From NCBI RefSeq assembly GCF_020193575.1, contig NZ_JADYVD010000023.1, positions 1-64,000 on the forward strand: DNA of 64,000 bases, in the 5' to 3' direction. The stretch is from Ensifer sp. IC4062 (GTDB lineage: Bacteria > Pseudomonadota > Alphaproteobacteria > Rhizobiales > Rhizobiaceae). The notes beneath the pieces are model-generated. The model did no database searches. It saw only the letters and a program-made list of their open reading frames with translations, and was not told the origin of the DNA. Of this stretch, positions 43,792-51,964 are shown one piece after another (positions within the stretch are counted from its first letter, which is position 1; the number at the start of each line of letters is the position of its first letter). The position numbers and the translations under genes were made by a program.

Positions 43792-45510
43792 ATGAATATC
43801 CTAGGATTGATGGTGTTCGGTGCAAACCCCGCTGCGTGTCTTTTACAGGATGGTCAACTTGTCGCATTCGCTGAAGAGGAGCGCTTCATCAGGAAAAAGT
43901 ACGCCACAAATGAGTTTCCCACCAATAGTATCAAGTATTGCTTAGAACTAGCAAAACTAGATATATCGGACGTCGCCGAAATTAGCGTTGGCCGGGCCCC
44001 TAATGAATACCTTTGGTCGGTACCGAGGACCTACTTGGCCAGTTGGCTGAAATATCCCAAGAATATGAAGACAGCTAGATGGGAACTGCGTCAGCTTTCT
44101 CAGCTTAATCCCCTCGCCGCCGGCCGGTATATAAAGAACAATCTCGAGCTGGCATTCCCTTCCTCGAAGCTTCCTCCGGTCAGCTACGTAGGTCATCACG
44201 AAAGCCATGCCGCAAGCGCAGCATTGATGGCCGGCTTCAACTCGTGCGCTGTTCTGACAATTGATGGCCATGGTGAAGATGATTGTTCCGTAATCTGGCA
44301 CTATCAGAACGGAGAGCTTAAGCGCGTGGAATCACACAAGTTTCCACTATCGCTCGGATGGTTTTATAGCGCTTTTACTGAACTTTTTGGTTTCCACAAA
44401 AACTCCGACGAAGGTCGGCTGATGGGATTGGCGGCTTACGGGCGGCCGAACAACCATTGGGCTGAAAAGGTCGGGCGGATACTGTGGCCTACGTCCGACG
44501 GGTACGATTTAGATCCGACGTTCATTTGGTACGGGAAATTAGACGCTAAATTGGGGATCTCTTCTCGCTTGCTAAACACGTTCGGTGCGCCGCGAGCAGG
44601 ACCGAAGGAAAAGTTCACGCAGGACGATTGTGACCTAGCCTTTGCGGTCCAAGAGCGTTTCGAGGAATGCGTCCTATCTCTCGCCCAACGAGCCAGCCGG
44701 CTTACTGGGGAGCAGAATATCGCCTTGGCAGGTGGGTGCGCGCTCAACTGTAAGACAAATGGGGAGCTTGTAAAGCAACTCACCACACATCGAGTATGGC
44801 CCCAGCCGATCAGTTCGGACGCTGGTTGCGCACTTGGCGCCGCATTGGTAGCAGCACAGAAAAGGGGAGAGCGCTCTAGCCAACCGTTAAAACATCTGTA
44901 CTGGGGACCCCACTTCAGCCAGGCTGAAGTCCGTTCTGCTCTTGAGAAGGCGGGCGTCCATGCGAGCCAAGTACATGACCCCGCCAAGTCCGCTGCGGAT
45001 CTGATCGCCAAAGGAAAAATCGTTGGCTGGATGCAGGGGCGAATGGAAGCGGGTCCACGTGCGCTAGGAGGGCGTTCCATCTTGGCGAATCCGCAAGACC
45101 CCCAAATGAAAGATCGTGTAAATAGGGTGAAATCCCGGGAACTTTGGCGCCCGTTTTGCCCGAGTATGCTCTCAGGATCTTTCGGCCGATACCTAGAAGG
45201 GCCCGCTTTAGCGGACCCGTTTATGATCGTGGCGCAAGCCGCAAATCATACTATGGCGGAAGAGTTGCCTAGCGTTGTACATGTTGACGGTTCGGCCAGG
45301 GTCCAAGCTGTGGATGCCATTACAAATGAACCTTATGCCCGGCTTCTACGAGAAACAGAAGACAGGACGGGGCATCCAGTCGTTCTGAACACCTCGCTGA
45401 ATCGCCGAGGAGAGCCGCTAGTATGTTCCCCCACTGATGCCATCAACATGTTCGCCAACAGTTCCCTGGACGCTATGATAATTGAGGATCAGCTAATCAC
45501 TCGGCAGTGA
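43792..45510 (+). CDS. NodU/CmcH-family O-carbamoyltransferase
   Basis: 572 residues. The N-terminal Kae1-like domain has HHESHAASAALMAGF and VLTIDGHGEDD, with metal and adenylate sites further on (NSDEGRLMGLAAYGRP, LAGGCALNCKTNGEL). The C-terminal domain starts GWMQGRMEAGPRALGGRSILA and contains HPVVLNTSLNRRGEP. Such enzymes transfer a carbamoyl group from carbamoyl phosphate, through carbamoyl-AMP, to a hydroxyl of a sugar or antibiotic (nodulation factor, cephamycin, novobiocin). Its presence implies the locus C product carries a carbamoylated hydroxyl. A long upstream in-frame ORF is shadow. Confidence 0.92.
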   Translation: MNILGLMVFGANPAACLLQDGQLVAFAEEERFIRKKYATNEFPTNSIKYCLELAKLDISDVAEISVGRAPNEYLWSVPRTYLASWLKYPKNMKTARWELRQLSQLNPLAAGRYIKNNLELAFPSSKLPPVSYVGHHESHAASAALMAGFNSCAVLTIDGHGEDDCSVIWHYQNGELKRVESHKFPLSLGWFYSAFTELFGFHKNSDEGRLMGLAAYGRPNNHWAEKVGRILWPTSDGYDLDPTFIWYGKLDAKLGISSRLLNTFGAPRAGPKEKFTQDDCDLAFAVQERFEECVLSLAQRASRLTGEQNIALAGGCALNCKTNGELVKQLTTHRVWPQPISSDAGCALGAALVAAQKRGERSSQPLKHLYWGPHFSQAEVRSALEKAGVHASQVHDPAKSAADLIAKGKIVGWMQGRMEAGPRALGGRSILANPQDPQMKDRVNRVKSRELWRPFCPSMLSGSFGRYLEGPALADPFMIVAQAANHTMAEELPSVVHVDGSARVQAVDAITNEPYARLLRETEDRTGHPVVLNTSLNRRGEPLVCSPTDAINMFANSSLDAMIIEDQLITRQ

Positions 45511-45542
45511 GCCCGCCGAGGGCTCCATCATGGCTTTTTTTT
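45509..45542 (+). terminator. hairpin plus T run after carbamoyltransferase gene
   Basis: GAGCCC-gccga-GGGCTC begins inside the stop codon. Nine bases later come eight T. The gap makes it a weak intrinsic terminator, perhaps giving partial read-through into the nucleotidyltransferase gene at 45565. Confidence 0.4.
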
Positions 45543-45564
45543 CCAAAGTATAAGGGCGCAGAAC

Positions 45565-46653
45565 ATGAAAGAGGAAGATCTGGTCCTAGATATTTGCTCC
45601 GCATTTGCCGCGGATGTTGATATTGAAGCGTCGGCTGATGAGTTCAGCGATGTCGACTGGGGTCGAGTTGTCCAAATCGCGAGTCACCAGAAGATTTTGC
45701 CAATCATCTCTCATATGCTCCTTTCGAGTTCGGCTTACGAGTTGCTCACAGCGGCGGGTGTCGAAACAGTCATGTTCGACAGCATTGCAGCGGCTAAGGT
45801 TCGGCACGAGTTACTTTTCGCTGAGTCTGCCAGTATATCTAGGGATTTTTCAAATCTTGGGGTGCGGCATGTTCAACGAAAGGGCGGCAGTTACAACGAA
45901 ACATTCTACCGGTCCCTCGCCCTTCGAACTTACAACGACATGGACTTCTTCGTCTCACGCGAAGATTTGCAACTCGTCAGGCAATGCTTATCGGCGCGCG
46001 GCTACGACGTTGGTTTTTACAGCAGGAAGTCCAGCAGAGTGATGAGTTTGAGCCGCGAGCAGCGCCTGAACTACATTCTGTACCCAACCCACTCGGAGCC
46101 TTTCGTGCGGCTGAATCCGAACATGCTGCTTCCTGCATTAAAAGTGGACATTGCATTTGAAATGGGATGGCCGCTCGCGTCTATCGAAGCTTTTTCCACC
46201 GAAACCCTTTCATCAGTTCTTCGCTCGCGTACACACTCGAATGAAGTCGACCAGGTAGCTGAAATGTTCTTCCATTTCTTTGATTGTGTATTGCACCTAT
46301 ATCGAGAAGCGATGTTCGAGGAAAAAGCGGGACGACGCGCCTGGACTGGCGTCAACTTGAAGAAGTTTGTGGACGTTGCGAGAATTTGGCGGACGCTGGA
46401 AAACGAACATGTCAGCTCATTGAAACGTGCGTTGTCAGGCAACGGGCCGCTGGCAGGATACGTTTACTGGGTGGCCTTTCACACTGATGCTCTCTTGGGA
46501 ACCGACATTGTTGCCGACCTCGAGCTTGCTCCAGATGGGGCCACAGGATCGCGGATGTTCTCATGGGTGCGTCCTGGTGGCGAGTTGCGCCCTTGGAATG
46601 GGACCATGCGAGATCGGCTGTTCAGTACAGCGACCTTTCGCACTCTCCCTTGA
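45565..46653 (+). CDS. NTP_transf_5 family nucleotidyltransferase (copy 2)
   Basis: 362 residues. VRHVQRKGGSYNETFYRS and RTYNDMDFFVSRED give the lysine/glycine loop and metal-binding DxD pattern of the family. KVDIAFEMGWPL is the second strand, and the C-terminus is helical. AAGGGCG precedes the ATG. Two divergent members of this rare family in one cluster suggest two separate transfers or two acceptors. It converges with the ACP gene. Confidence 0.72.
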   Translation: MKEEDLVLDICSAFAADVDIEASADEFSDVDWGRVVQIASHQKILPIISHMLLSSSAYELLTAAGVETVMFDSIAAAKVRHELLFAESASISRDFSNLGVRHVQRKGGSYNETFYRSLALRTYNDMDFFVSREDLQLVRQCLSARGYDVGFYSRKSSRVMSLSREQRLNYILYPTHSEPFVRLNPNMLLPALKVDIAFEMGWPLASIEAFSTETLSSVLRSRTHSNEVDQVAEMFFHFFDCVLHLYREAMFEEKAGRRAWTGVNLKKFVDVARIWRTLENEHVSSLKRALSGNGPLAGYVYWVAFHTDALLGTDIVADLELAPDGATGSRMFSWVRPGGELRPWNGTMRDRLFSTATFRTLP

Positions 46654-46772
46654 ACCTGACCGAGAAAGCCAAATCGATTCGATGTGACCCGCCGAGGCTC
46701 CAATCGCCGCTGGATGAAGGTTCGCCGGCAGGTCACGCCGGCTACGCTTCCAACTTCCAACTGAATGGGCGA

Positions 46773-47024
46773 CTATTCGATGTAAAAACTCAACATTCGT
46801 AATAGTGCGTCATTATCTTGAAAATTCGATAGCACCACATGTTCGTCACGCAGCGAGATGTCGAAATGGTGCTCGATCTGCAGAATCAGATTTACGTAAT
46901 CGATCGATGTGAGCCCGAGTTGACGTAGATTCCAATCGTCATCCAGGTTGGCTTCAAAACCGCGCTCCTGAAGAAAGGACGATAATAGCGGCTTAAGGCG
47001 GAGTGTTAGATCGTTGCTTTGCAT
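46773..47024 (-). CDS. acyl/aminoacyl carrier protein 1
   Basis: 83 residues. RQLGLTSIDYVNLILQIE is the phosphopantetheine attachment motif, with Ser in TSIDY. Helical and acidic, as carrier proteins are. It directly follows the aminoacyl:carrier-protein ligase, the arrangement described for the Bradyrhizobium and Agrobacterium aa:CP ligase cassette, so its Ser-linked arm should be loaded with a small amino acid. The 120 bases between its stop and the convergent gene contain a possible GCCGGC hairpin but no T run. Confidence 0.88.
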   Translation of the reverse strand: MQSNDLTLRLKPLLSSFLQERGFEANLDDDWNLRQLGLTSIDYVNLILQIEHHFDISLRDEHVVLSNFQDNDALLRMLSFYIE

Positions 47025-47037
47025 GTGATCAGCTTAC

Positions 47038-47919
47038 CTACCAGCGGAGGAAGGTGCGGAGCTCGTCAGGCCACTCAGCAGCACTTAAGCCATGCCTAAG
47101 GAACACAGCTAAAGCCAGACGCTCTAGGCCAAACGCGACGCAACCTGAATGAATCTGGGATTCGGCATCTGTCGATTGCAGATCCCATTTTCGCGCCATC
47201 GCGTCGAGGTGATTGTTGAAGCTTATACAAGCAGCCTCCTGGTCAACGTCCACCGGAACCAGCATCTCGTATTTTAGTTCATCAACCCTTTGGTTGATTT
47301 TAAGAATTCGGCCTTCCTTACCGAAGAATGGATCATTTGCGACTTCGCGCGTACCTGTTAGCCCAAGTTCCGCCAAAAAATCAGCCGCTTTGGAATACCA
47401 AGTCCTCCGAAATTCTTCGACCTCAGCAGGAGAACCAATCCGCACAAACTCCCGCATTCGGAAAGATTGTTGCCGGTGTAGATCATTGGATGCCTCCGCT
47501 CTAAAACAGTACGACATGACCGTAAGAAGAGCACCTCCAGCTGGGACCTGGCCACGGGCTTTGACAAGAGGATAGACCGGGTAACAGGCCGCAGGAGTCA
47601 ACATGAACTCACTCGGGCTCGACTTCGTCTGCCAATCGCTAAGCGTTTTCGGCGCTTCATCGGCGCAGTCGCAAAAAGTATGCACGCCGGCAATCAGCTG
47701 AGGGAAGCTTTTGTAATATCCACTCGATGCCAATGTCTGCGACGTCATTTCGGGCGGGAAATGTACGGCCTCGGCTTCCATAGCTCGAGCCCAGTCCTTC
47801 AGCCGCGCGTCAATGCCCTCAACGACGCCTTCAAAGAGGTCGCTTCGTCCGTAAAGGCCCTGTACACCAAGCGGATACAGGACCCGCTTGTCGATCATCG
47901 AAGTTCGAAAAACCGTCAT
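47038..47919 (-). CDS. amino acid:[carrier protein] ligase (class II aaRS homologue)
   Basis: 293 residues, a shortened SerRS-like catalytic core without tRNA-binding domain. Motif 2 (SYCFRAEASNDLHRQQSFRMREF) and motif 3 (SGCVAFGLERLALAVF) are evident, with Cys and Glu in positions expected for the Zn site of this family. Characterised members in Bradyrhizobium adenylate glycine or alanine and load a carrier protein. AAAGGAGG precedes the ATG, which overlaps the flavoenzyme stop (ATGA). It should charge ACP 1 and possibly ACP 2, providing activated amino acid for the condensation-type proteins. Confidence 0.9.
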   Translation of the reverse strand: MTVFRTSMIDKRVLYPLGVQGLYGRSDLFEGVVEGIDARLKDWARAMEAEAVHFPPEMTSQTLASSGYYKSFPQLIAGVHTFCDCADEAPKTLSDWQTKSSPSEFMLTPAACYPVYPLVKARGQVPAGGALLTVMSYCFRAEASNDLHRQQSFRMREFVRIGSPAEVEEFRRTWYSKAADFLAELGLTGTREVANDPFFGKEGRILKINQRVDELKYEMLVPVDVDQEAACISFNNHLDAMARKWDLQSTDAESQIHSGCVAFGLERLALAVFLRHGLSAAEWPDELRTFLRW

Positions 47920-49079
47920 GGCAAGTTATACCTCCTTTTAAACGAGAACTCCGGCGAAATAGCCTGAAGCAGAACGCTGCTGTTGTCGTCGATCCGGTCG
48001 TTGGAAACCATTATGCGGCTCGACTGTATATCTCTCAGATGCCTTTCCAGGTTCGTAGGATTACCGGTGACATAGCCGGCCATCCCTGAGCAAGCGATGC
48101 ACTCATCTATAATCTCAACGCATTTAGTGGATACCGTAGTTTTCAAGTTGTTAACCAAGATGGTCATGCGGGTGAGTTCCTTGAAAGCCGGCGGGGTCGG
48201 CAATCGTTCGAGATAATCGGTTACCGCGATTATCTCGGCCCAAACACTCTGCATGCTGGCTATCAGGGAGCCGTAGCGTCGGTATGCAGATGCAGTTCCT
48301 TGGGCGTCCTTGCGAGCTTTCGCCTTCAGATGGTCGCGCGTCTTTTTTGCGGCGTCTAGCGCAATGCCAAACCAAACGGCGCTCCAATAAAGATGGGATC
48401 TGGGAACCATCACCTCACTTGAGATTGGGCCAAAAGAAGCTTTGATGGCGCTTTGATCGGGTAGATGTGCGCGAAGCATGAAGTTGTGTGAGCATGTCCC
48501 CCGTAATCCCATGCCGCTCCATGTGCCGCGTCTTTCCAAAGTACAACGATCGCTCGGAACGAATACCAACTCCTGCTCACTCGCCGCAGCATGTTCGTTT
48601 ACGCGCGCTGTAACCAGGATCGCGTCCGCTTGCTCACCATAGGAGATAACCGAAGCCCATTTCTCTAGAGAGAAAAGGCCATTTTCATGGACAATGGCAT
48701 TCTTTGAACTACGAAGATCACCGCTTCCCGAATCGGTCGTTGAAGAAGCCAGAAGGGGTTGCTTCCGCCACGCCGAAGTAGAGAGTGTCTTTTTCCACAC
48801 GGGCTCCGGGAGTAACCGCTCAGTACAGGCGAGCATCACCTGATGCATCGCATATATCGCTGCAGTAGATGCACATGCCTGGCCAAGCTCAGTGCAGATT
48901 TCGACTATGTCGGCAATGGAAAAATCTCGTTCCGCCGCTTGCGGAACTAAAAGGCCCTCAGCCCTCAGCGCCTCCACCGCCTCATCAGGAAAACGGGCGT
49001 CTCGGTCGACCTCCTCGGCATATAAGCCAGCCACTTCTCGCACCTTGGCTAGGGAATCCGCTAGGGATGAACTTCCCAT
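47916..49079 (-). CDS. acyl-CoA-dehydrogenase-fold flavoprotein
   Basis: 387 residues. N-terminal ACAD helices (FPDEAVEALRAEGLLVPQ, ACASTAAIYAMHQVMLA), a middle beta domain (GTWSGMGLRGTCSHNFML) and a C-terminal helical domain (ACSGMAGYVTGNPTNLERHLRDIQSS). The usual catalytic Glu position (EGT in dehydrogenases) reads SND, so it may act as an acyl-ACP monooxygenase-type enzyme (HsaC/DszC-like fold) or be non-oxidising. It probably works on aminoacyl-ACP, because it is coupled to the aa:CP ligase. TAGGAGG precedes the ATG. Confidence 0.82.
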   Translation of the reverse strand: MGSSSLADSLAKVREVAGLYAEEVDRDARFPDEAVEALRAEGLLVPQAAERDFSIADIVEICTELGQACASTAAIYAMHQVMLACTERLLPEPVWKKTLSTSAWRKQPLLASSTTDSGSGDLRSSKNAIVHENGLFSLEKWASVISYGEQADAILVTARVNEHAAASEQELVFVPSDRCTLERRGTWSGMGLRGTCSHNFMLRAHLPDQSAIKASFGPISSEVMVPRSHLYWSAVWFGIALDAAKKTRDHLKAKARKDAQGTASAYRRYGSLIASMQSVWAEIIAVTDYLERLPTPPAFKELTRMTILVNNLKTTVSTKCVEIIDECIACSGMAGYVTGNPTNLERHLRDIQSSRIMVSNDRIDDNSSVLLQAISPEFSFKRRYNLP

Positions 49080-49091
49080 GGTCGCCCCCTC

Positions 49092-51002
49092 CTAAGCAGC
49101 GTCGGCTAGATTTTGTGCGGCCCATAGATCGGCGTAGTGTCGCGAACTGGAGAGCAGTTCCTCATGTGTGCCAACGGCTTCAACCCGACCTTCCTTGAGC
49201 ACAATAATCATGTCCATGTTGCGGAGGGCGGAAAACCGATGTGCCACAACAATCGTTGTCCTCGCTTGAGTTCTCGCTACATTGCTCATAACCTCAAGCT
49301 CGGTCGAGGCGTCCAGAGCGGAAGTCGCCTCATCGAGGATAAGGATAGGTGCTGGCTTTAATAGCGCTCGGGCAAGACATATGCGCTGGCGCTGACCACC
49401 CGATAGACTTGCACCACGCTCTCCCACATTCACATGTAGACCTTGGTTCCCAGCCGCATCGGATAAGCCTCGAACGAAGTCTGACGCCTTCGCCAGGCTC
49501 AAGGCTTTCCAGAGGTCGTCTTCTGATGCGGAGCGATCTGCGATCAAGAGATTCTCGGCGATAGAGCAGTTCAACAGGGCAGTTTCTTGGGTAACGGCGC
49601 TTACGCTTGAGAGCACCTCTTTTGTTGAATAACTCGTAATGTCGGTCTCATCGAATGTTATGGTACCGGCGCCGGGCTGGTAGATCCCTAGCAGGAGGTT
49701 CAACAATGTCGACTTTCCAGTGCCCGATGCGCCAACCAACCCGACCTTGGCGCCCGCTGGGATCGTGAAGGAAACATCACGAAGGACTGCGTTCTTTTCG
49801 GCGTATGCAAACGATATATCACTTACCTGGACAGCGCCGCGCATAACGTTCAGAGGCACAGGGTTCTGGAACTTCGTCGGCTCTTCGCGATCGGGCGCCA
49901 GTCCTTGCAGTGCACCGGCGATCGTTCCGTAGCTATCAAGCAACGCGTTCGTCTTCCACATCACATTGTATGAGATGTTGTAAAGTGACACCGTCAATGT
50001 AGAGATCAGTGCGAACTCCGAGAGGTCAATAATGCCTGACCTCCACCAGAGGAGAGCGACGCTGATATTAGTTCCAACAAGGAGGCAGTTCGTGGTTGCA
50101 ATGAGGAACGATATCAGAGTTACTGTTCGCATCTGACTTGAGGTTGCCTGAGTGTTCTGCCCGATCGCCTCGGACACCAACCCATCATTTCTGCCACTGG
50201 CATCAAAAACCTTCAGAGCGAGAATGTTAGAGTAGGTGTCCACCAGCCTCGCGCTCATCTCGGAACGCGCCTGGGAGATCGAGGATGCACCTCGGTTTAG
50301 GCTGGGCACCCATTTCCAGATGATCACGCCGCACGCGACAGCCCAGACGGCTATTGGCAGAACAAATACGGGAGTAACTGCGGCTAACAGAACGCAAACC
50401 GAAATGATTGAAACGAGCGTCGTCCAAAAGGTTCGTACGAAATCAAGCAAAGAATTCCTTAGAACAAGACCAACCTGCACCACATTGGCAGCGAGAGCTC
50501 CAGAATGACGAGACCGAAAAAAACCGATTGATCGTTCCGAAAGGACTGTGTGCAACGCAGACCTAACAAAATCAGTTAGGCTTGCCGATATACTTTGGTA
50601 CATAAAAAGATCGTTAGTCGTCCCCGCGAGCAATCTCACGAAAAGAATCGCTATGAGAATTGTGAGATACCGAAGGTATTCGAAGGCCGCTCTGTCGCCG
50701 GCCCCTAGTTCACCGATTGCCTTAGAAATATAGTAAAAAATCAGTATTTCTGCGACTGCGGTTACACCTGAAGCAATCGCGAAGCCGATAATGATCTTCC
50801 GGAATGGCTTAAAGAAAGTTCGGTAAAGCCGAGGCACGCTCTTGGAAATCTCAATCTCGCTCACGGTTGCCCGCGCTCCGGCACCCTCGAACTTCTCAAA
50901 AAGCATTCCGTTCTCCTTCGATGCCTCGCTGCGCTTATCAGAGGCCGTTCCCCTGCGTCTAAGCGCTTCGAGTTCTAATCCCATATTTGTCGTATTTGTC
51001 AT
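49092..51002 (-). CDS. ABC exporter, fused membrane/ATPase (MsbA/peptide type)
   Basis: About 636 residues. The N-terminal part has six membrane helices, including a degenerate repeat of hydrophobic segments. The C-terminal ATPase has GLVGASGTGKSTLLNLL (Walker A), the LSGGQRQR signature, ILILDEATSALD (Walker B) and VVAHRFSAL. It probably exports the cluster product or a peptide. The start is unclear: Met codons at 51053, 51023, 51002 and 50984 lie in frame, and none has a strong ribosome-binding site. All but the last overlap the deacetylase gene end. Confidence 0.9.
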   Translation of the reverse strand: MTNTTNMGLELEALRRRGTASDKRSEASKENGMLFEKFEGAGARATVSEIEISKSVPRLYRTFFKPFRKIIIGFAIASGVTAVAEILIFYYISKAIGELGAGDRAAFEYLRYLTILIAILFVRLLAGTTNDLFMYQSISASLTDFVRSALHTVLSERSIGFFRSRHSGALAANVVQVGLVLRNSLLDFVRTFWTTLVSIISVCVLLAAVTPVFVLPIAVWAVACGVIIWKWVPSLNRGASSISQARSEMSARLVDTYSNILALKVFDASGRNDGLVSEAIGQNTQATSSQMRTVTLISFLIATTNCLLVGTNISVALLWWRSGIIDLSEFALISTLTVSLYNISYNVMWKTNALLDSYGTIAGALQGLAPDREEPTKFQNPVPLNVMRGAVQVSDISFAYAEKNAVLRDVSFTIPAGAKVGLVGASGTGKSTLLNLLLGIYQPGAGTITFDETDITSYSTKEVLSSVSAVTQETALLNCSIAENLLIADRSASEDDLWKALSLAKASDFVRGLSDAAGNQGLHVNVGERGASLSGGQRQRICLARALLKPAPILILDEATSALDASTELEVMSNVARTQARTTIVVAHRFSALRNMDMIIVLKEGRVEAVGTHEELLSSSRHYADLWAAQNLADAA

Positions 51003-51849
51003 TATCGCCGGGGACCCGTTCATAGGGGATTTCTGAGACCTGCGCGTCGCCAATCTTGAGCAGCGAGCTGACCTTGACCAGACTGAAGTTCTGGGCCTGG
51101 AGGCCGTCCAAAATACGCGGCAAAGCGGCGGCTGTGTTCCAGCCTCTACCGTTCGCGTGGCAAATGATTATTGAGCCGCTTCTTGTATTCGATAATATTT
51201 CTTCCGCGATCGCTTCGGCAGAATTTTCTGGGTCCGGATCACCCGAAAACACATCCCATTGGATGCTTTGCATGCCGCGACTAGCGACCGCAGCTAAAGA
51301 AGAAGAATGATAACGCCCGTAGGGGAACCGAAAAAGGCGCATTGAGCTGGGCAGCATCTCTCCATAGCTTCGAGGAAGTTCTTTTTTTAGCTCTTCCGTT
51401 AGTTCACAATATGCGCAGTGAGTTGCATCCAATTGCGCTGCAATGACCTCTTCCGCCGCCATCTTGAGGTTAGCGTGATCCCATGTATGGCTTCCAAGCT
51501 CAAAAAGAGGATCGGTAATAAGCTGCTTAGCACGTACTCGGTGTGTGAACAGCCACTTGCCGCAAATGAAAAATGTTGCCTCGACGTTCCGCTCGCGCAA
51601 GATGTCGACGATCCGGCCGTCGTAGCCCGCGCTTTCTCCGGGTGTTTCACAGATATCAAAGGTTAAGGCCGCCACCTTTTGGCCGAAATCAGGTCGAACA
51701 TTGACGCGGCGGATCGCTCCACTCGGCCTTTCATAAAATTTCTCGATGAAGCTATCGTGCTCAAAGACGCCTTTCTGAACGTTCTCCTCCCCTGATTTGT
51801 GAACCAACTCTCGCTCAGACCAGATTGTTGAATAGGGAGAAGATATCAA
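50959..51849 (-). CDS. NodB-like polysaccharide deacetylase
   Basis: 296 residues of carbohydrate esterase 4 fold: VAALTFDICETPGESAGYDGRI (metal Asp; canonical FDDG reads FDIC), FFICGKWLFTH, LGSHTWDHANLKMA (His ligands), MRLFRFPYGRYHSS and IIICHANGRGWNTAAALPRIL. The metal-binding His pair is present, while the second Asp of TFDD is changed to Ile, which may reduce activity. It would remove N-acetyl groups from a glycan, fitting an amino-sugar product that is then acylated or carbamoylated. First gene of the leftward set with the exporter. Confidence 0.82.
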   Translation of the reverse strand: MISSPYSTIWSERELVHKSGEENVQKGVFEHDSFIEKFYERPSGAIRRVNVRPDFGQKVAALTFDICETPGESAGYDGRIVDILRERNVEATFFICGKWLFTHRVRAKQLITDPLFELGSHTWDHANLKMAAEEVIAAQLDATHCAYCELTEELKKELPRSYGEMLPSSMRLFRFPYGRYHSSSLAAVASRGMQSIQWDVFSGDPDPENSAEAIAEEILSNTRSGSIIICHANGRGWNTAAALPRILDGLQAQNFSLVKVSSLLKIGDAQVSEIPYERVPGDNDKYDKYGIRTRSA

Positions 51850-51964
51850 TTGCGACTCCTCGACATGGATATCCGATTGCGATTATACAGGTTCGACTCG
51901 ACAATCCTCAGTGGTAGAAAACCATAACTCAATCGCGGTCGCAAACTGTTTTGGAAGGCGGGTG

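Noticed and set aside
33955-46653. Lasso peptide cluster
   Set aside because: The HPr-kinase-like and NTP_transf_5 proteins occur with lasso peptides, but no B-type transglutaminase or asparagine-synthetase-like cyclase gene is present.
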